NCBI RefSeq assembly: GCF_000712295.1
Contig: NZ_JMKI01000036.1
Coordinates: 62,001 to 126,000, forward strand
DNA length: 64,000 nt
DNA from: Synergistes jonesii
GTDB taxonomy: Bacteria > Synergistota > Synergistia > Synergistales > Synergistaceae
Direction of reading: 5' to 3'
In this document: positions 26,278 to 35,439 of the stretch, piece after piece
How the letters are laid out: each line of letters begins with the position of its first letter
Position numbering within the stretch: position 1 is the stretch's first letter
Program-made: the position numbers and the translations under genes
Notes under the pieces: generated by a model
Told to the model about the DNA's origin: nothing
The model's input: only the letters and a program-made list of their open reading frames with translations
Database searches by the model: none

Positions 26278-28239
26278 ATGAATCTTTTAGCGATAGTAGG
26301 AGTGACGGGAGTGATCGCGCTGCTCTTCGCGGCAGCAGCGTCGTGTAAGATCTCCGGTTTTCGTGTGGAGAACGAGCGGGTAAAAGAATTATCCGGCATT
26401 ATACAGGGAGGGGCCATGGCCTTCCTCTACAGGGAGTATAAGACCCTCGTCCCATTCGTCATCATAGTGGCGGCCATCCTTGCGTGGAAGATAAACGTTC
26501 CCAGCGCGGCGTGCTTTGTGGCAGGCGCTCTTTGCAGCGGTCTGACGGGCTTTATCGGTATGAAAGTGGCCACCAAGTCGAACGGCAAGACCTCATTCGC
26601 CGCCATGCACGGCATGAACGACGCCTTGAAGATCGCCTTCACCGGCGGCAGCGTCATGGGCATGACGGTAGTCGGAGTAGGTCTTTTAGGCGTCATCGCC
26701 ATGTACTATATCTTCCCGAGCCCCGAAGTCATCACGGCCTTCGGCTTCGGCGCGAGCTCCATAGCGCTCTTCGCGCGAGTGGGGGGAGGCATCTACACCA
26801 AAGCGGCCGACGTTGGTGCAGACCTCGTCGGCAAAGTCGAAGCCGGCATCCCGGAAGACGACCCGCGCAACCCGGCGGTCATAGCGGACAACGTCGGCGA
26901 CAACGTCGGCGACATAGCCGGTATGGGTGCCGACCTCTTTGAATCATACGTAAACTCGATAATCGCGGCCATGGCCATAGGTGCGATGGCGTTCGACCAG
27001 ACGGGAGTCTACTATCCGCTCCTACTTGCGGCGGTAGGCATAATCTCCTCGATACTCGGCACCTTCTTCGTTCGCGTAGGTGAAGGAGGCGACCCGGCGA
27101 AAGCCCTGCGCATGGGGCTCGGCATCACGGGCGTCTTCATGCTCGTCGGCACCTTCTTCATCACAAAATGGATATTCCACGGAGACATCACCCTCTTCTG
27201 GGCGGTCCTCTCGGGAGTCCTCTGCGGGCTGCTCATCGGTGCGGCGACTGAATACTACACCTCCGGCGACTACGGCAGCGTCAAAGAAATCGCCCAGGCC
27301 TCCGAGACTGGTGCGGCGACCAACATCTTGGCGGGACTCGGCGTAGGCATGAAATCGACGGCCATCCCCGTCATCCTGGTCTGCTGTGCGATAATGGCCG
27401 GAGTATTCTTCGGCGGGCTCTACGGCATATCCTGCGCGGCCGTAGGCATGCTCGCCATAACCGGCATGGCCCTTTCAGTAGACGCCTACGGTCCCATAGC
27501 CGACAACGCGGGAGGCATCGCCGAAATGGCCGAACTCCCCGAAGAAGTCCGCAACATCACCGACAAACTCGACGCCGTCGGCAACACCACGGCGGCCGTC
27601 GGCAAAGGCCTTGCGATCGGCTCCGCCGCGCTCACGGCCCTTGCACTCTTCGTGACCTTCGCGCAGGCCACGCGGCTCAAAGCGATAGACCTACAGAACC
27701 CCGCCGTGATGGCCGGACTCTTCATCGGCGGGCTGCTCCCCTTCATCTTCAGCGCCTTCTCCATCCAGGCCGTCAGCCGCGCCGCTGAGAAAATGATCGA
27801 AGAAGTCCGCCGTCAATTCCGCGAAATCCCCGGTATAATGGAAGGCACGGGACGTCCGGAATACGAGCGCTGCGTAGACATCTCGACGGCGGCAGCGCTG
27901 AAAGAAATGATAGTTCCAGGGCTCATGGCGGTCCTTGCTCCCGTAGCGGTAGGCTTCCTGCTTGGTCCGCAGGCGCTGGGCGGCATGCTCGGCGGCTCCA
28001 TAGTCACGGGAGTAATGATGGCCATCTTCATGTCCAACGCTGGAGGGGCGTGGGACAACGCTAAGAAATTCATCGAGTCCGGTGCGCACGGCGGCAAAGG
28101 CAGCGCGCCCCACGCCGCGGCGGTCGTCGGCGACACGGTGGGCGACCCGTTCAAAGACACGGCCGGCCCGAGCCTCAACATACTGATCAAGCTGATGTCC
28201 GTCGTCGCTACCGTACTCGCTCCGCTCTTCGTTATGTAG
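26278..28239 (+). CDS. hppA: Membrane-bound cation-translocating pyrophosphatase
   Basis: Integral membrane PPase that couples pyrophosphate hydrolysis to Na+ or H+ export. 653 residues, about 15-16 membrane segments. The catalytic [19 protein letters not shown] (about 202-220) and C-terminal [19 protein letters not shown] are complete. [18 protein letters not shown] carries Ala and Gly at the two positions that in K+-independent enzymes are Lys and Thr, so this is the K+-dependent type, many of which pump Na+. That fits an anaerobe with sodium symporters. GGGGGCG precedes the ATG. Single-gene unit with a strong terminator. Confidence 0.95.
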   Translation: MNLLAIVGVTGVIALLFAAAASCKISGFRVENERVKELSGIIQGGAMAFLYREYKTLVPFVIIVAAILAWKINVPSAACFVAGALCSGLTGFIGMKVATKSNGKTSFAAMHGMNDALKIAFTGGSVMGMTVVGVGLLGVIAMYYIFPSPEVITAFGFGASSIALFARVGGGIYTKAADVGADLVGKVEAGIPEDDPRNPAVIADNVGDNVGDIAGMGADLFESYVNSIIAAMAIGAMAFDQTGVYYPLLLAAVGIISSILGTFFVRVGEGGDPAKALRMGLGITGVFMLVGTFFITKWIFHGDITLFWAVLSGVLCGLLIGAATEYYTSGDYGSVKEIAQASETGAATNILAGLGVGMKSTAIPVILVCCAIMAGVFFGGLYGISCAAVGMLAITGMALSVDAYGPIADNAGGIAEMAELPEEVRNITDKLDAVGNTTAAVGKGLAIGSAALTALALFVTFAQATRLKAIDLQNPAVMAGLFIGGLLPFIFSAFSIQAVSRAAEKMIEEVRRQFREIPGIMEGTGRPEYERCVDISTAAALKEMIVPGLMAVLAPVAVGFLLGPQALGGMLGGSIVTGVMMAIFMSNAGGAWDNAKKFIESGAHGGKGSAPHAAAVVGDTVGDPFKDTAGPSLNILIKLMSVVATVLAPLFVM

Positions 28240-28275
28240 TCACAGCGTAACGAAATTTGAAAAATTTGCGTAATA

Positions 28276-28316
28276 GCGGGCGGCGCCTTATAAAGGGCGC
28301 CGCCCGCCGCTTTTTT
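28276..28316 (+). terminator. Terminator of hppA
   Basis: Perfect 12-bp GC stem (28276-28287 with 28296-28307), 8-base loop, then GCCGCTTTTTT after 3 further bases. Confidence 0.92.
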
Positions 28317-28420
28317 CGCGAATCGCAATGAGGGCCGCCCGTAAGCGTTTTTGCCGCGGCCCAGGGCGTGCGGTATTTCGGAGGATCCGTATGCCCGGCC
28401 GCCACATTCCTCAAGCTCAT

Positions 28421-28449
28421 TTTATATACGGCTTTCTATGATGTATAAT
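28421..28449 (+). promoter_or_regulatory. Promoter of argH
   Basis: TTTATA (28421-28426), 17-base spacer, perfect TATAAT (28444-28449), about 43 bases before the argH ATG. Confidence 0.65.
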
Positions 28450-28491
28450 TCTCGCAACTTTAACGAAAGGGCGAAAGGGAGTGTGCCGAAT

Positions 28492-29907
28492 ATGTGGAAG
28501 GGACGTTTTGCGCAGGACACCGACGAGGCCGTGATAAATTTCACGCAGTCGCTCGACCTGGACTGGCGCATGGCTATGGCGGACATACGCGGGAGCGTCG
28601 CGCACGTAAGGATGCTCGCCCACACGGGGCTTCTTGCCGCCGACGAGGCCGCAGTGATAGAAAAAAACCTGCGCGAGATCGCGGATGAGATAAAAAAAGG
28701 CGAATTCACGCCGAAGCTTTCACTCGAAGACGTTCATATGAACATCGAGTCGCGCCTGATAGAAAAATGCGGCGCGACAGGCGCGCGGCTGCACATGGGG
28801 CGCAGCCGCAACGACCAGGTGAACACGACGGTGCGCCTCTATCTGCGCAAAGAGCTGCTTGATATCTGGGAGGGGCTGGAAGCGCTCATTGCGACGCTGC
28901 TGGAAAAGGCGGAGGAACACGCCGACGTCGTAGTGCCGGGCTACACGCACCTGCAGCAGGCTCAGCCGATATCGATGGGGCACTTCTGGATGGCCCACGC
29001 CCAGGCGTTCATGCGCGACGCGCGACGCCTATGCTCCGCTTACGACGCCGTCGACGAATCGCCGCTCGGCTGCGGCGCCCTCGCCGGCTCGACGCTGCCG
29101 CTCGACCGCGAATTCACGCGCGCCGACATGGGCTTCGCCCGCATCACGGAGAACAGCATGGACACGGTCGCGCACCGCGACCATTTCCTGGACGTCCTCT
29201 ACTTCGCGGCGGTCTTCGGCACCCACGTCAGCCGTCTCTCCGAAGACCTGATAATTTATTTCACGACGGAGTTCGGCTGGCTTAAGCTGCCCGATTCCTT
29301 CTGCACCGGATCGAGCATAATGCCGCAGAAAAAGAATCCCGACGTGCTGGAGCTGCTGCGCGGCAAGGCGGGGCAGCTGACGGGCGCGCTCGTCGACCTG
29401 CTGACGACGGTGAAGGGTCTTCCCCTCAGCTACGACCGCGACCTGCAGGACGATAAGCGCAGCCTCTTCCGCTCGCTCGACTGCCTGAAGGGAATATTCT
29501 CGGTGCTGCCGGCGCTGCTGAAAAACGTAGGGGTAGATGAGGAGCGCGCGAATAAAGGCTTTGCCGACGGGCTTATACTCGCTACGGACGTCGCCGAGTA
29601 TCTCGTGCTGCGCGGCGTGCCCTTCCGCATCGCGCACGAAAAAGTCGGCCGCGCCGTGCGCTGGTGTATTGAAAACAAGAGACCGCTCGACAAGCTGACG
29701 CTCGCCGAATGGCAGGCCCTTATCCCTGAGGCCGAGGAAAGCCTTCTGCCGCTGCTCACGCCGCGCCGCTCGGTGGAGCGCAGGAACACCTACGGAGGGA
29801 CGTCGCCGCAGCAGCTGCGGGCTCAGATAGGGCGCGCGAAGGAAAAGCTCGCCGCCTATGAAAAAGAGCAGGCGGCGCACCGGGAAAAACTCCCCGACAT
29901 GCTCTAA
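28492..29907 (+). CDS. argH: Argininosuccinate lyase
   Basis: Splits argininosuccinate into arginine and fumarate, the last step of arginine synthesis. The protein proper starts MWKGRFAQDTDE, matching the usual ArgH N-terminus, so ATG 28492 (GGGAGTG upstream) is chosen over longer in-frame starts. Family features: RSRNDQVNT (about 105), the catalytic His in GYTHLQQAQPISMGHFW (about 152-168), and the fumarase/lyase signature GSSIMPQKKNPD (about 275). 471 residues is normal (E. coli 457). It stands alone with its own promoter. No other arg genes are nearby. Confidence 0.96.
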   Translation: MWKGRFAQDTDEAVINFTQSLDLDWRMAMADIRGSVAHVRMLAHTGLLAADEAAVIEKNLREIADEIKKGEFTPKLSLEDVHMNIESRLIEKCGATGARLHMGRSRNDQVNTTVRLYLRKELLDIWEGLEALIATLLEKAEEHADVVVPGYTHLQQAQPISMGHFWMAHAQAFMRDARRLCSAYDAVDESPLGCGALAGSTLPLDREFTRADMGFARITENSMDTVAHRDHFLDVLYFAAVFGTHVSRLSEDLIIYFTTEFGWLKLPDSFCTGSSIMPQKKNPDVLELLRGKAGQLTGALVDLLTTVKGLPLSYDRDLQDDKRSLFRSLDCLKGIFSVLPALLKNVGVDEERANKGFADGLILATDVAEYLVLRGVPFRIAHEKVGRAVRWCIENKRPLDKLTLAEWQALIPEAEESLLPLLTPRRSVERRNTYGGTSPQQLRAQIGRAKEKLAAYEKEQAAHREKLPDML

Positions 29908-29949
29908 ATCAATAAACGGCGGCGATAACGGCATACCGGGCGGACGTGG

Positions 29950-29979
29950 AAAGGAGCCTCTGCAGGGGCCCCTTTTCTT
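29950..29979 (+). terminator. Probable terminator of argH
   Basis: Imperfect GC-rich hairpin AAAGGAGCC...GGGGCCCCTTTT followed by CTTC, 43 bases after the stop. The stem has a bulge, so confidence is moderate. Confidence 0.5.
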
Positions 29980-30110
29980 CATGGACGAAAATCCGAAAAT
30001 CCAGCAAGCTTAATAAAGTGCGGCTTCTGCGGGCGTACAAGGCCCTATTCTTAATTCGTTGCCGAGTTTGAATATAGCAAACGGAAATTCATTATTCTTT
30101 AGCGCTTGTA

Positions 30111-30139
30111 TTGACATCGAAGGGGGCAGATGTTATAAC
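30111..30139 (+). promoter_or_regulatory. Promoter of the DUF4198-like gene
   Basis: Perfect TTGACA (30111-30116), 17-base spacer, TATAAC (30134-30139). The transcription start would fall at about 30146, at the edge of the palindrome that follows. Confidence 0.85.
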
Positions 30140-30146
30140 TTAGAAA

Positions 30147-30164
30147 AGTTAGCAAATGCTAACT
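30147..30164 (+). promoter_or_regulatory. Palindromic operator over the transcription start
   Basis: Perfect palindrome AGTTAGC-AAAT-GCTAACT, 8 bases after the -10 box. Position and the TTAG(N6)CTAA form resemble operators of metal-responsive repressors of the DtxR/MntR kind. The regulator is not encoded in the window. Confidence 0.6.
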
Positions 30165-30189
30165 AAATAATTTCCAGGAGGTATTGTAT

Positions 30190-31116
30190 ATGAAAAGGCT
30201 GTTCCAGATGACTGCAAAATATAGGCTTGGCAGGGGAGCTCTCGCCCTTATCTGCACCGTGCTTCTCTGCCCGCCGCTGGCAGAGGCTCATTATTTCAGC
30301 GTCATCCCTAAGGTCTCGCACACCGATGTGGGAAAGGAGCACTCCGTCATCGTCTCTTTCACACACATAAGCAAGCAGGCGCAGTACGATTACAGCTTCA
30401 TGAAACTGGTCCCCGACAGGGAGATGCTGAACGGCAGGCTGATATATAAAGACGGCACAGAAAGCGATCTGACAAACCTGTTTGCCGCCTACGACGACCC
30501 TGACGGAGATGAAGTCACGGGGATCGATTCGCGCCGCGCTGTGGCGCGGATAACCAAAGAAGGGACCGTGACGGCCGCCTGCCGCACTTATCTGAACATT
30601 CCGGGCGCCATGGTCTATACCGGCTTCAGTAAACACATATTCAACATCGCAGCCGACCGCCATTCGATGGCCTCCGTCGGAGGCGGCGAGGTGGCGGAGA
30701 TCATCCCCCTCTCCGATCTTGCCGGGGCCAGCGTCGGTATGCCTATCAAGTTCAAGCTGCTTTATAAAGGAAATCCCTACGCGGGCGCGGTGATAGAATA
30801 CGGGAACGAAACCACCCCCATCATACAGGGAGAAGAAGGGCCTGAAAATCTTAAAAAACTTGAAACGCCCAGCGACGAAGAGGGCGTATTCACATATACC
30901 CCAGATTCTGCGGGAAGGAATACGGTCGCGGCAATGCTGGATGTGGGCGGCGGAACTTATTACTCGGCGACGCTCTCCTTCGAAGCCAAAGAAAGCTCCG
31001 GAGGCAGCAGCGGCGGCTGCAACGCCTCGTCGGCGGCCATGCCGGCCCTGCTGCTTCTTCTCGGCTCCCTTCTGCCTGTGATAAAGAGCGGAATCAAGAA
31101 AAACGCCAAAAGGTAA
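30190..31116 (+). CDS. Exported DUF4198-like protein with Synergistota-type C-terminal sorting tail
   Basis: 308-residue surface or periplasmic protein. The signal peptide ends CPPLAEA, leaving His as residue 1 of the mature chain (HYFSVIP), typical of DUF4198/NikM-like metal-handling proteins, where the terminal amine and His bind metal. A beta-rich body follows (KFKLLYKGNPYAGAVIEYG, EEGVFTYTPDSAGRN). The C-terminus is SSGGSSGGCN, a hydrophobic segment (MPALLLLLGSLLPVI) and KSGIKKNAKR. This matches the Cys-containing Synerg-CTERM style of sorting signal. ATG 30190 follows AGGAGGT by 7 bases. The palindromic operator suggests metal-regulated expression. The substrate metal (Ni, Co, Fe or other) is not known. 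Confidence 0.75.
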   Translation: MKRLFQMTAKYRLGRGALALICTVLLCPPLAEAHYFSVIPKVSHTDVGKEHSVIVSFTHISKQAQYDYSFMKLVPDREMLNGRLIYKDGTESDLTNLFAAYDDPDGDEVTGIDSRRAVARITKEGTVTAACRTYLNIPGAMVYTGFSKHIFNIAADRHSMASVGGGEVAEIIPLSDLAGASVGMPIKFKLLYKGNPYAGAVIEYGNETTPIIQGEEGPENLKKLETPSDEEGVFTYTPDSAGRNTVAAMLDVGGGTYYSATLSFEAKESSGGSSGGCNASSAAMPALLLLLGSLLPVIKSGIKKNAKR

Positions 31117-31140
31117 AAAACGAAATATCTATCTGCGACG

Positions 31141-31166
31141 CGGCGCCTCTGTGCACAGAGGCGCCG
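31141..31166 (+). terminator. Terminator-like perfect palindrome
   Basis: 26-base perfect palindrome (CGGCGCCTCTG-TGCA-CAGAGGCGCCG) then TCTCTGTACTTT, 24 bases after the stop. The T tract is weak, but the position is right. Confidence 0.65.
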
Positions 31167-31218
31167 TCTCTGTACTTTAGGTTATCCCGCGAAAGTGGCA
31201 GGAGGCCGCGTGCTAAAA

Positions 31219-31767
31219 TCACATCCCGGGGTAGCGGAAGTACTGCACCGGTATTCTGTCGTAGCGAGCTTCGATCTCGGCGATTTCTTTCAGCAGTTCT
31301 GCGGCGTTTTCCTGCTTTGCCGCCTCTTTTTTCAGGTAGTATTTGCGGAAGAAGCTGTTTTCGTCGCTCGCTCCCTCCGAAGCGAAGAGCTCTTGATACA
31401 TCATCAGGTCGACGGGCATGCCGAACTTCCTTTTGACGTCGTCATAGCCGAAGAGGACCCATATCTCATGGAAGCCCGCCCAGGAAATGGCCGAGATGCA
31501 CATGGGGCAGGGGTCGTGGCTCGCTACGAAGAGGCACGACGCGGGGTCAGGATGATTCCGGTCGGCGAAGAAGCGCTGGATGGTGTCGATTTCGCCGTGG
31601 TAGATGGGGTTTTCCTGACGGTTGTTGCTGCCGGCCGTTATTACCCGGCAGCTCTGCCTGTCGAGCACGATGCCGCCGAAGAGATGATTGCCCTCCGCCG
31701 CCTTTTTTTCCGTCAGCGGCAGGAGCTTCTCTTTGATAGCCTTAATTATGAGCTGCGGCTTGTTCAT
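31219..31767 (-). CDS. Cytidine/deoxycytidylate deaminase-family protein
   Basis: 182-residue zinc-dependent deaminase fold. HGEIDTI (about residue 57) supplies the zinc His and catalytic Glu in the HxE motif. SHDPCPMCISAISWAG (about 84) gives the PCxxC zinc cysteines. This arrangement is shared by guanine deaminase, tRNA adenosine deaminase and related nucleoside deaminases. The extended C-terminal tail (KKEAAKQENAAELLKEI...) is not TadA-like, so a free-nucleoside or small-molecule substrate is more probable. It is alone on the minus strand, converging on the DUF4198-like gene, with gspG upstream. Confidence 0.8.
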   Translation of the reverse strand: MNKPQLIIKAIKEKLLPLTEKKAAEGNHLFGGIVLDRQSCRVITAGSNNRQENPIYHGEIDTIQRFFADRNHPDPASCLFVASHDPCPMCISAISWAGFHEIWVLFGYDDVKRKFGMPVDLMMYQELFASEGASDENSFFRKYYLKKEAAKQENAAELLKEIAEIEARYDRIPVQYFRYPGM

Positions 31768-31846
31768 CTTGTCACATCCTTTCCGCAGCCCGCCGTGCGC
31801 GTATCCGACGGGATTTATCGATTTTTTATCAGACTGCGCCCGCCCT

Positions 31847-32287
31847 CTATTCCCAGTTCGTTATTTCGGCGTTCGCACCGCTTCCGCCTTCCTGCCCGTC
31901 CGCGCCGTAGGACATTATGTCAAAGTCGCCGTGTTCGCCGGGCGAGGCGTAGAGGAAGTCGCGCCCCCACGCGTCCTTGGGGACCTTCTTCATGTAGCCG
32001 CCCTTCTTGTAGTTGAGAGGCTCCGGCGGAGTCGTCGGCTCCTTTACGAGAGCTTCGAGCCCCTGCGCCGTCGTGGGATAGGCTCCATTGTCGAGGTAGT
32101 AGAGCCCGAGCACCTGTTCGAGCTGGGCGATCTGCGTCTGCGTCGTCTTGCGCTTCGCCTCGTCGCTCTGCCCTATGAGCCTCGGGCCGACGAGCGCCGA
32201 GAGCAGCCCGATTATCACGACGACGACCATGATCTCTATCAGCGTGAAGCCTTTTCTCTTTTTCAGCTTTATTCTTGCGCTTTTCAC
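31847..32287 (-). CDS. gspG: Type II secretion major pseudopilin GspG-like protein
   Basis: 146 residues. The prepilin signal is a charged leader ending KKRKG, then FTLIEIMVVVVIIGLLSAL, with cleavage between Gly and Phe and Glu at +5. The C-terminal part has the GspG pattern: YYLDNGAYPTTAQGLEALV and KDAWGRDFLYASPGEHG with DIMSYGADGQEGG, the calcium-binding end. The GTG start has AGGAGG 8 bases upstream. No other secretion or pilus genes are near, so it is an orphan here. Its partners (gspD/E/F and the prepilin peptidase) would have to be elsewhere. Confidence 0.9.
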   Translation of the reverse strand: MKSARIKLKKRKGFTLIEIMVVVVIIGLLSALVGPRLIGQSDEAKRKTTQTQIAQLEQVLGLYYLDNGAYPTTAQGLEALVKEPTTPPEPLNYKKGGYMKKVPKDAWGRDFLYASPGEHGDFDIMSYGADGQEGGSGANAEITNWE

Positions 32288-32510
32288 TCAGTATACCTCC
32301 TCTTCATCTAATGCAACAGATAAATATTACCTTGCGCGCATATATTTTTCAAGCGCAGCGTCCCGTCTGCCGGCGAGCGTCGTTATACGAGAAATTTCTT
32401 TTTTGAATGAACCTGAATGAATTGTCGGTTAAAAATGTAGCGATAACACGCTTGAAAAGAGTATAATTGAAAAGTTGTGACTTATTACGCAGGAGTTGGA
32501 GGAGTTTCAG

Positions 32511-34499
32511 ATGTACTTGTTGATCACCGCCGTTTTGTTTCTCTTCACCGCCTTCTCGCAGAGCGGCGCTTTTGCGTCGTCGGACGCTCTGTATTACGAT
32601 GTAGCGGTAATCGGAGCCGGCACCGGCGGCACGGCGGCCGCGATACAGGCCGCGCGCATGGGGATGGACGTAGCTCTCATCGAGGAATCCGACTGGGTCG
32701 GCGGACAGATGACGGGCGCCGCCGTTTCCACGATGGACGACGTCCGCCGCACGAGGACGGGCATTTACAACGAATTCATAACGCGCGTACGCGAGCATTA
32801 TGAGATGCGCGAGACGGCGGTCAACACATGCTACTGGGGCTCGGACACGATAGCGTTCGAGCCGTGGGTCGGGCAGAAAGCGCTGACCGATATGATAAAC
32901 GAAGCAAATAGAGTGATGCTCTTCCTAAAAGCGCGAGTGCTCGAGGCGCAGGTAGACAATGGCGGGGTCACGGCGGCCATCATCGAGGACGAAGAGGGGA
33001 AAAAGACGATACGCGCGAAGGTCTTCATCGATGCGACCGAGGCCGGCGATTTCATCCCTCTCACCGGAGCGCGCTATAGATCAGGTAACGGCATCTCTCC
33101 GCATATAGACAACGACAGCGTTATACAGGACATAACCTACGTCGCCGTGGTGAAGAAGTATCCCGAAGGCCTGCCCGAAGAGCTGCGTATAATGACGCCG
33201 CCGCCGCATTACTACGAATATCTCCCCCACTTCCGCGAAATAATCGCCAAAGACGGTAGCTGGTGGCCCGGAGATTATCCCTTCAACGTGGCAGTACACA
33301 ACGCCTACCGCGGGATGCCGGACGTCACCAACCCCAACCGTTCGAAAATCGACGGCGGAGTGCCCTCCACATGGCAGTTCATATCCCGCACGGCGCTGAA
33401 CTGGGCGAACGACTACCCGGGGCGCAAGTTCGGCTCGGCAGGCATGCCGGCGCGCTTCCTCGAGGACAAAAAGTTCCGCCGCGACGCGGAGCGCAAGGCG
33501 ATGGAGGAGACTCTCGCGTTCCTGTACTATATGCAGACCGAGCTCGGCATGGAGGACTGGTCGGTGGACACGCGCCAGGGCTACGGCGGCAGCTTCACGA
33601 ACGACTGGCAGAGCTGGAAGGAGATGCCGGAAGAGTTCGCGCCGATTCTCAGGCACTTCCCCCCCTTCCCCTATATCCGCGAGAGCCGCCGCATAATCGG
33701 CGTCGCGACGATGACCGTCAAAGACGTCATCCGCGACGCGTCGCTCAAGCGCATTCTAAACATGGTGCCGGAGAGCGTGGCGCTCGGAGAATACCCTACC
33801 GACATACACGGGCTGCGCGAGCCCAAATATCTTGACCGCGACCTCGGCGAGCGTCCCGAGGACATACCGGACGACAAAGAGTGGGAGGGAGGGCTCTTCC
33901 AGATACCGCTCGGCGTCTTTATCCCGGAAAAGATAGACGGCCTTCTCGCGGCGGAGAAAAATATCTCCGTTTCGCGCGTGGTCAACGGTTCGACGCGCCT
34001 GCAGCCCGTCACGATGCTCACTGGGCAGGCGGTCGGCGCCTTAGCCGCGGTCGCGGTCAGAGAAAAGATCGAGCCGCGCGACGTGCGCCCGATACAGGTC
34101 CAGTGGGAGCTGCTCGGGTCGAAGGACAAGCTCTCCTACTACAGCTTCGACGATGTCCCACCCGATTCCCTCTGGTGGCGCGGCGTCGAGCTCGCGATGC
34201 TTTACGGCTACATGGACAACCCCGGCGAGACGATCTTCGGCGTCGACCACGAGATGCACTGGCTCGAGGTAAGGGACGCCTTCCGCCGCATCTTCGGCCG
34301 CACGGAATTCCCACGGCGCGAATACGAGGCCCTCGTGACGCAGAACGACTTCAATGCGTGGCTCAGAGAGCTGTGGAAGGACGACGCGGAAAAGTACAAA
34401 AGTGTGCTCGAACGCTTCTCCGGAGAGGGGGTCATGACTAAAGGGCAGCTCGCCGCTGCGATGGGCGAGATAAAATACATCTATGAAATGCAAAAGTAA
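32511..34499 (+). CDS. Exported FAD-dependent oxidoreductase
   Basis: 662-residue flavoprotein of the FAD_oxidored (PF12831) type. ATG 32511 with GGAGGA upstream is chosen. It gives a signal peptide (YLLITAVLFLFTAFSQSGAFA, cleavage about residue 23). Then comes the dinucleotide fold YDVAVIGAGTGGTAAAIQAA (about 30-49) with ESDWVGGQMTG. The middle region has RQGYGGSFTNDWQSW and VSRVVNGSTRLQPVTMLTGQAVG, the usual second FAD contact. The last 120 residues look helical and could be a degenerate surface-anchoring region. Likely acts outside the cytoplasmic membrane. The substrate is unknown. A TATAAT at 32462-32467 is a possible -10 box. Confidence 0.8.
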   Translation: MYLLITAVLFLFTAFSQSGAFASSDALYYDVAVIGAGTGGTAAAIQAARMGMDVALIEESDWVGGQMTGAAVSTMDDVRRTRTGIYNEFITRVREHYEMRETAVNTCYWGSDTIAFEPWVGQKALTDMINEANRVMLFLKARVLEAQVDNGGVTAAIIEDEEGKKTIRAKVFIDATEAGDFIPLTGARYRSGNGISPHIDNDSVIQDITYVAVVKKYPEGLPEELRIMTPPPHYYEYLPHFREIIAKDGSWWPGDYPFNVAVHNAYRGMPDVTNPNRSKIDGGVPSTWQFISRTALNWANDYPGRKFGSAGMPARFLEDKKFRRDAERKAMEETLAFLYYMQTELGMEDWSVDTRQGYGGSFTNDWQSWKEMPEEFAPILRHFPPFPYIRESRRIIGVATMTVKDVIRDASLKRILNMVPESVALGEYPTDIHGLREPKYLDRDLGERPEDIPDDKEWEGGLFQIPLGVFIPEKIDGLLAAEKNISVSRVVNGSTRLQPVTMLTGQAVGALAAVAVREKIEPRDVRPIQVQWELLGSKDKLSYYSFDDVPPDSLWWRGVELAMLYGYMDNPGETIFGVDHEMHWLEVRDAFRRIFGRTEFPRREYEALVTQNDFNAWLRELWKDDAEKYKSVLERFSGEGVMTKGQLAAAMGEIKYIYEMQK

Positions 34500-34535
34500 A
34501 CCTCTGATAGAACGCTTGAGAAAATGCGCTCGTAG

Positions 34536-34634
34536 TGCTATTTTAATCTGGACTTAACGGTTATCGAGAACCTGCTTCCCCTTGCCGGAACGCCGGCCGA
34601 AGCCCTGGGGGAAAACGCATACGAATTTCAATGA
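34536..34634 (+). pseudogene. Remnant of an amidohydrolase C-terminus
   Basis: An open stretch without a start codon ends VIENLLPLAGTPAEALGENA then YEFQ at the stop 34632-34634. The ...ALGENA.. ending is characteristic of metal-dependent amidohydrolases. The stop overlaps the ribosome-binding region of the next gene, as in an operon whose first gene was deleted. Confidence 0.45.
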
Positions 34635-34648
34635 AGGAGGGGAGCGGG

Positions 34649-35197
34649 ATGCCGCGGAACATCGACTTTATGATCGTCGTAGATATGCAGAACGACTTTG
34701 TGAGCGGCGCGCTCGGAAGCGAAATGGCGCGCGCGATCGTCCCCGAAGCGGTGGAAAAAGTGCGATCCTTCGTCGCCGAAGGCGGAACCGAAAGACTGAT
34801 ATTCACTAAAGACACCCACGGCGAAAATTACGCCGAAACAAATGAAGGACGGCATCTGCCGGTGCCGCACTGCGTCAAGGGCACATGGGGCTTTGAGATA
34901 ATCGACGAGCTCGCCGGCTTCGCGAAGGACGCGAAGATAATTGAAAAGCCGGCCTTCGGCTCGACGCTCCTTCCGTCGGCGGTCCGTGAAATGACGGACG
35001 CTCCGGATGAAGAAATAAGCTTTTACCTCCTGGGCCTCTGCACCGACATATGCGTCGTATCGAACGCGACGATATTAAAGGCGCACTTTCCGGAGAGTTG
35101 CGTGAACGTTTATTCAAAGTGCTGCGCCGGCGTGACGCGCGAAAGCCACGACGCCGCCCTTCTGACGATGAAGATGTGCCAGATAGAGCTGCTCTGA
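34649..35197 (+). CDS. Nicotinamidase/isochorismatase-family hydrolase
   Basis: 182-residue cysteine hydrolase. The catalytic triad is visible: Asp in IVVDMQNDFVSGALG (about residue 11), Lys in IIEKPAFGST, Cys in LLGLCTDICVVSNA (about 136). The metal-binding pattern FTKDTHGENY ... LPVPHC (Asp, His, His) is the nicotinamidase/pyrazinamidase arrangement, favouring nicotinamide deamidation for NAD salvage over isochorismatase. ATG 34649 is preceded by AAGGAGGGGAG. An earlier ATG at 34631 overlaps that site and is not used. It sits right behind an amidohydrolase remnant, so an amide-degrading operon may once have existed here. Confidence 0.87.
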   Translation: MPRNIDFMIVVDMQNDFVSGALGSEMARAIVPEAVEKVRSFVAEGGTERLIFTKDTHGENYAETNEGRHLPVPHCVKGTWGFEIIDELAGFAKDAKIIEKPAFGSTLLPSAVREMTDAPDEEISFYLLGLCTDICVVSNATILKAHFPESCVNVYSKCCAGVTRESHDAALLTMKMCQIELL

Positions 35198-35259
35198 CGC
35201 GAAAAAGAAAAAGCGCTTCAGCGTCGACTTTTGGGCGCGCTCCGCGCTTGCGCCGAAGT

Positions 35260-35287
35260 TTGACAACGTTGAAAAATAATGTATAAT
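35260..35287 (+). promoter_or_regulatory. Promoter of tRNA-Thr
   Basis: Perfect TTGACA (35260-35265), 16-base spacer, perfect TATAAT (35282-35287), 25 bases before the tRNA. Confidence 0.9.
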
Positions 35288-35312
35288 ACTTTCGTTCCGC
35301 AAAAGGATACTT

Positions 35313-35388
35313 GCCGGTGTAGCTCAGCTGGTAGAGCAGCTGACTTGTAATCAGCAGGTCGGAGGTTCGAATCCCCTCGCCGGCTCCA
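35313..35388 (+). tRNA. tRNA-Thr (anticodon TGT)
   Basis: 76 bases with encoded CCA. Acceptor GCCGGTG pairs with CGCCGGC apart from the usual end details, D arm AGCTCAGCTGGTAGAGC, anticodon stem CTGA/TCAG with loop CTTGTAA (TGT at 35346-35348), T arm GGAGG-TTCGAAT-CCCCT. Confidence 0.97.
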
Positions 35389-35395
35389 GAGAATC

Positions 35396-35430
35396 AAGCG
35401 CCCACGGCAGAGCCGTAGGCGCTTTCTTTT
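35396..35430. terminator. Terminator between tRNA-Thr and the convergent lysR gene
   Basis: Stem AAGCGCC/GGCGCTT with inner stem ACGGC/GCCGT, then TCTTTT on the plus strand. It probably ends both the tRNA and the LysR transcripts. Confidence 0.8.
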
Positions 35431-35439
35431 CATCCGTCG

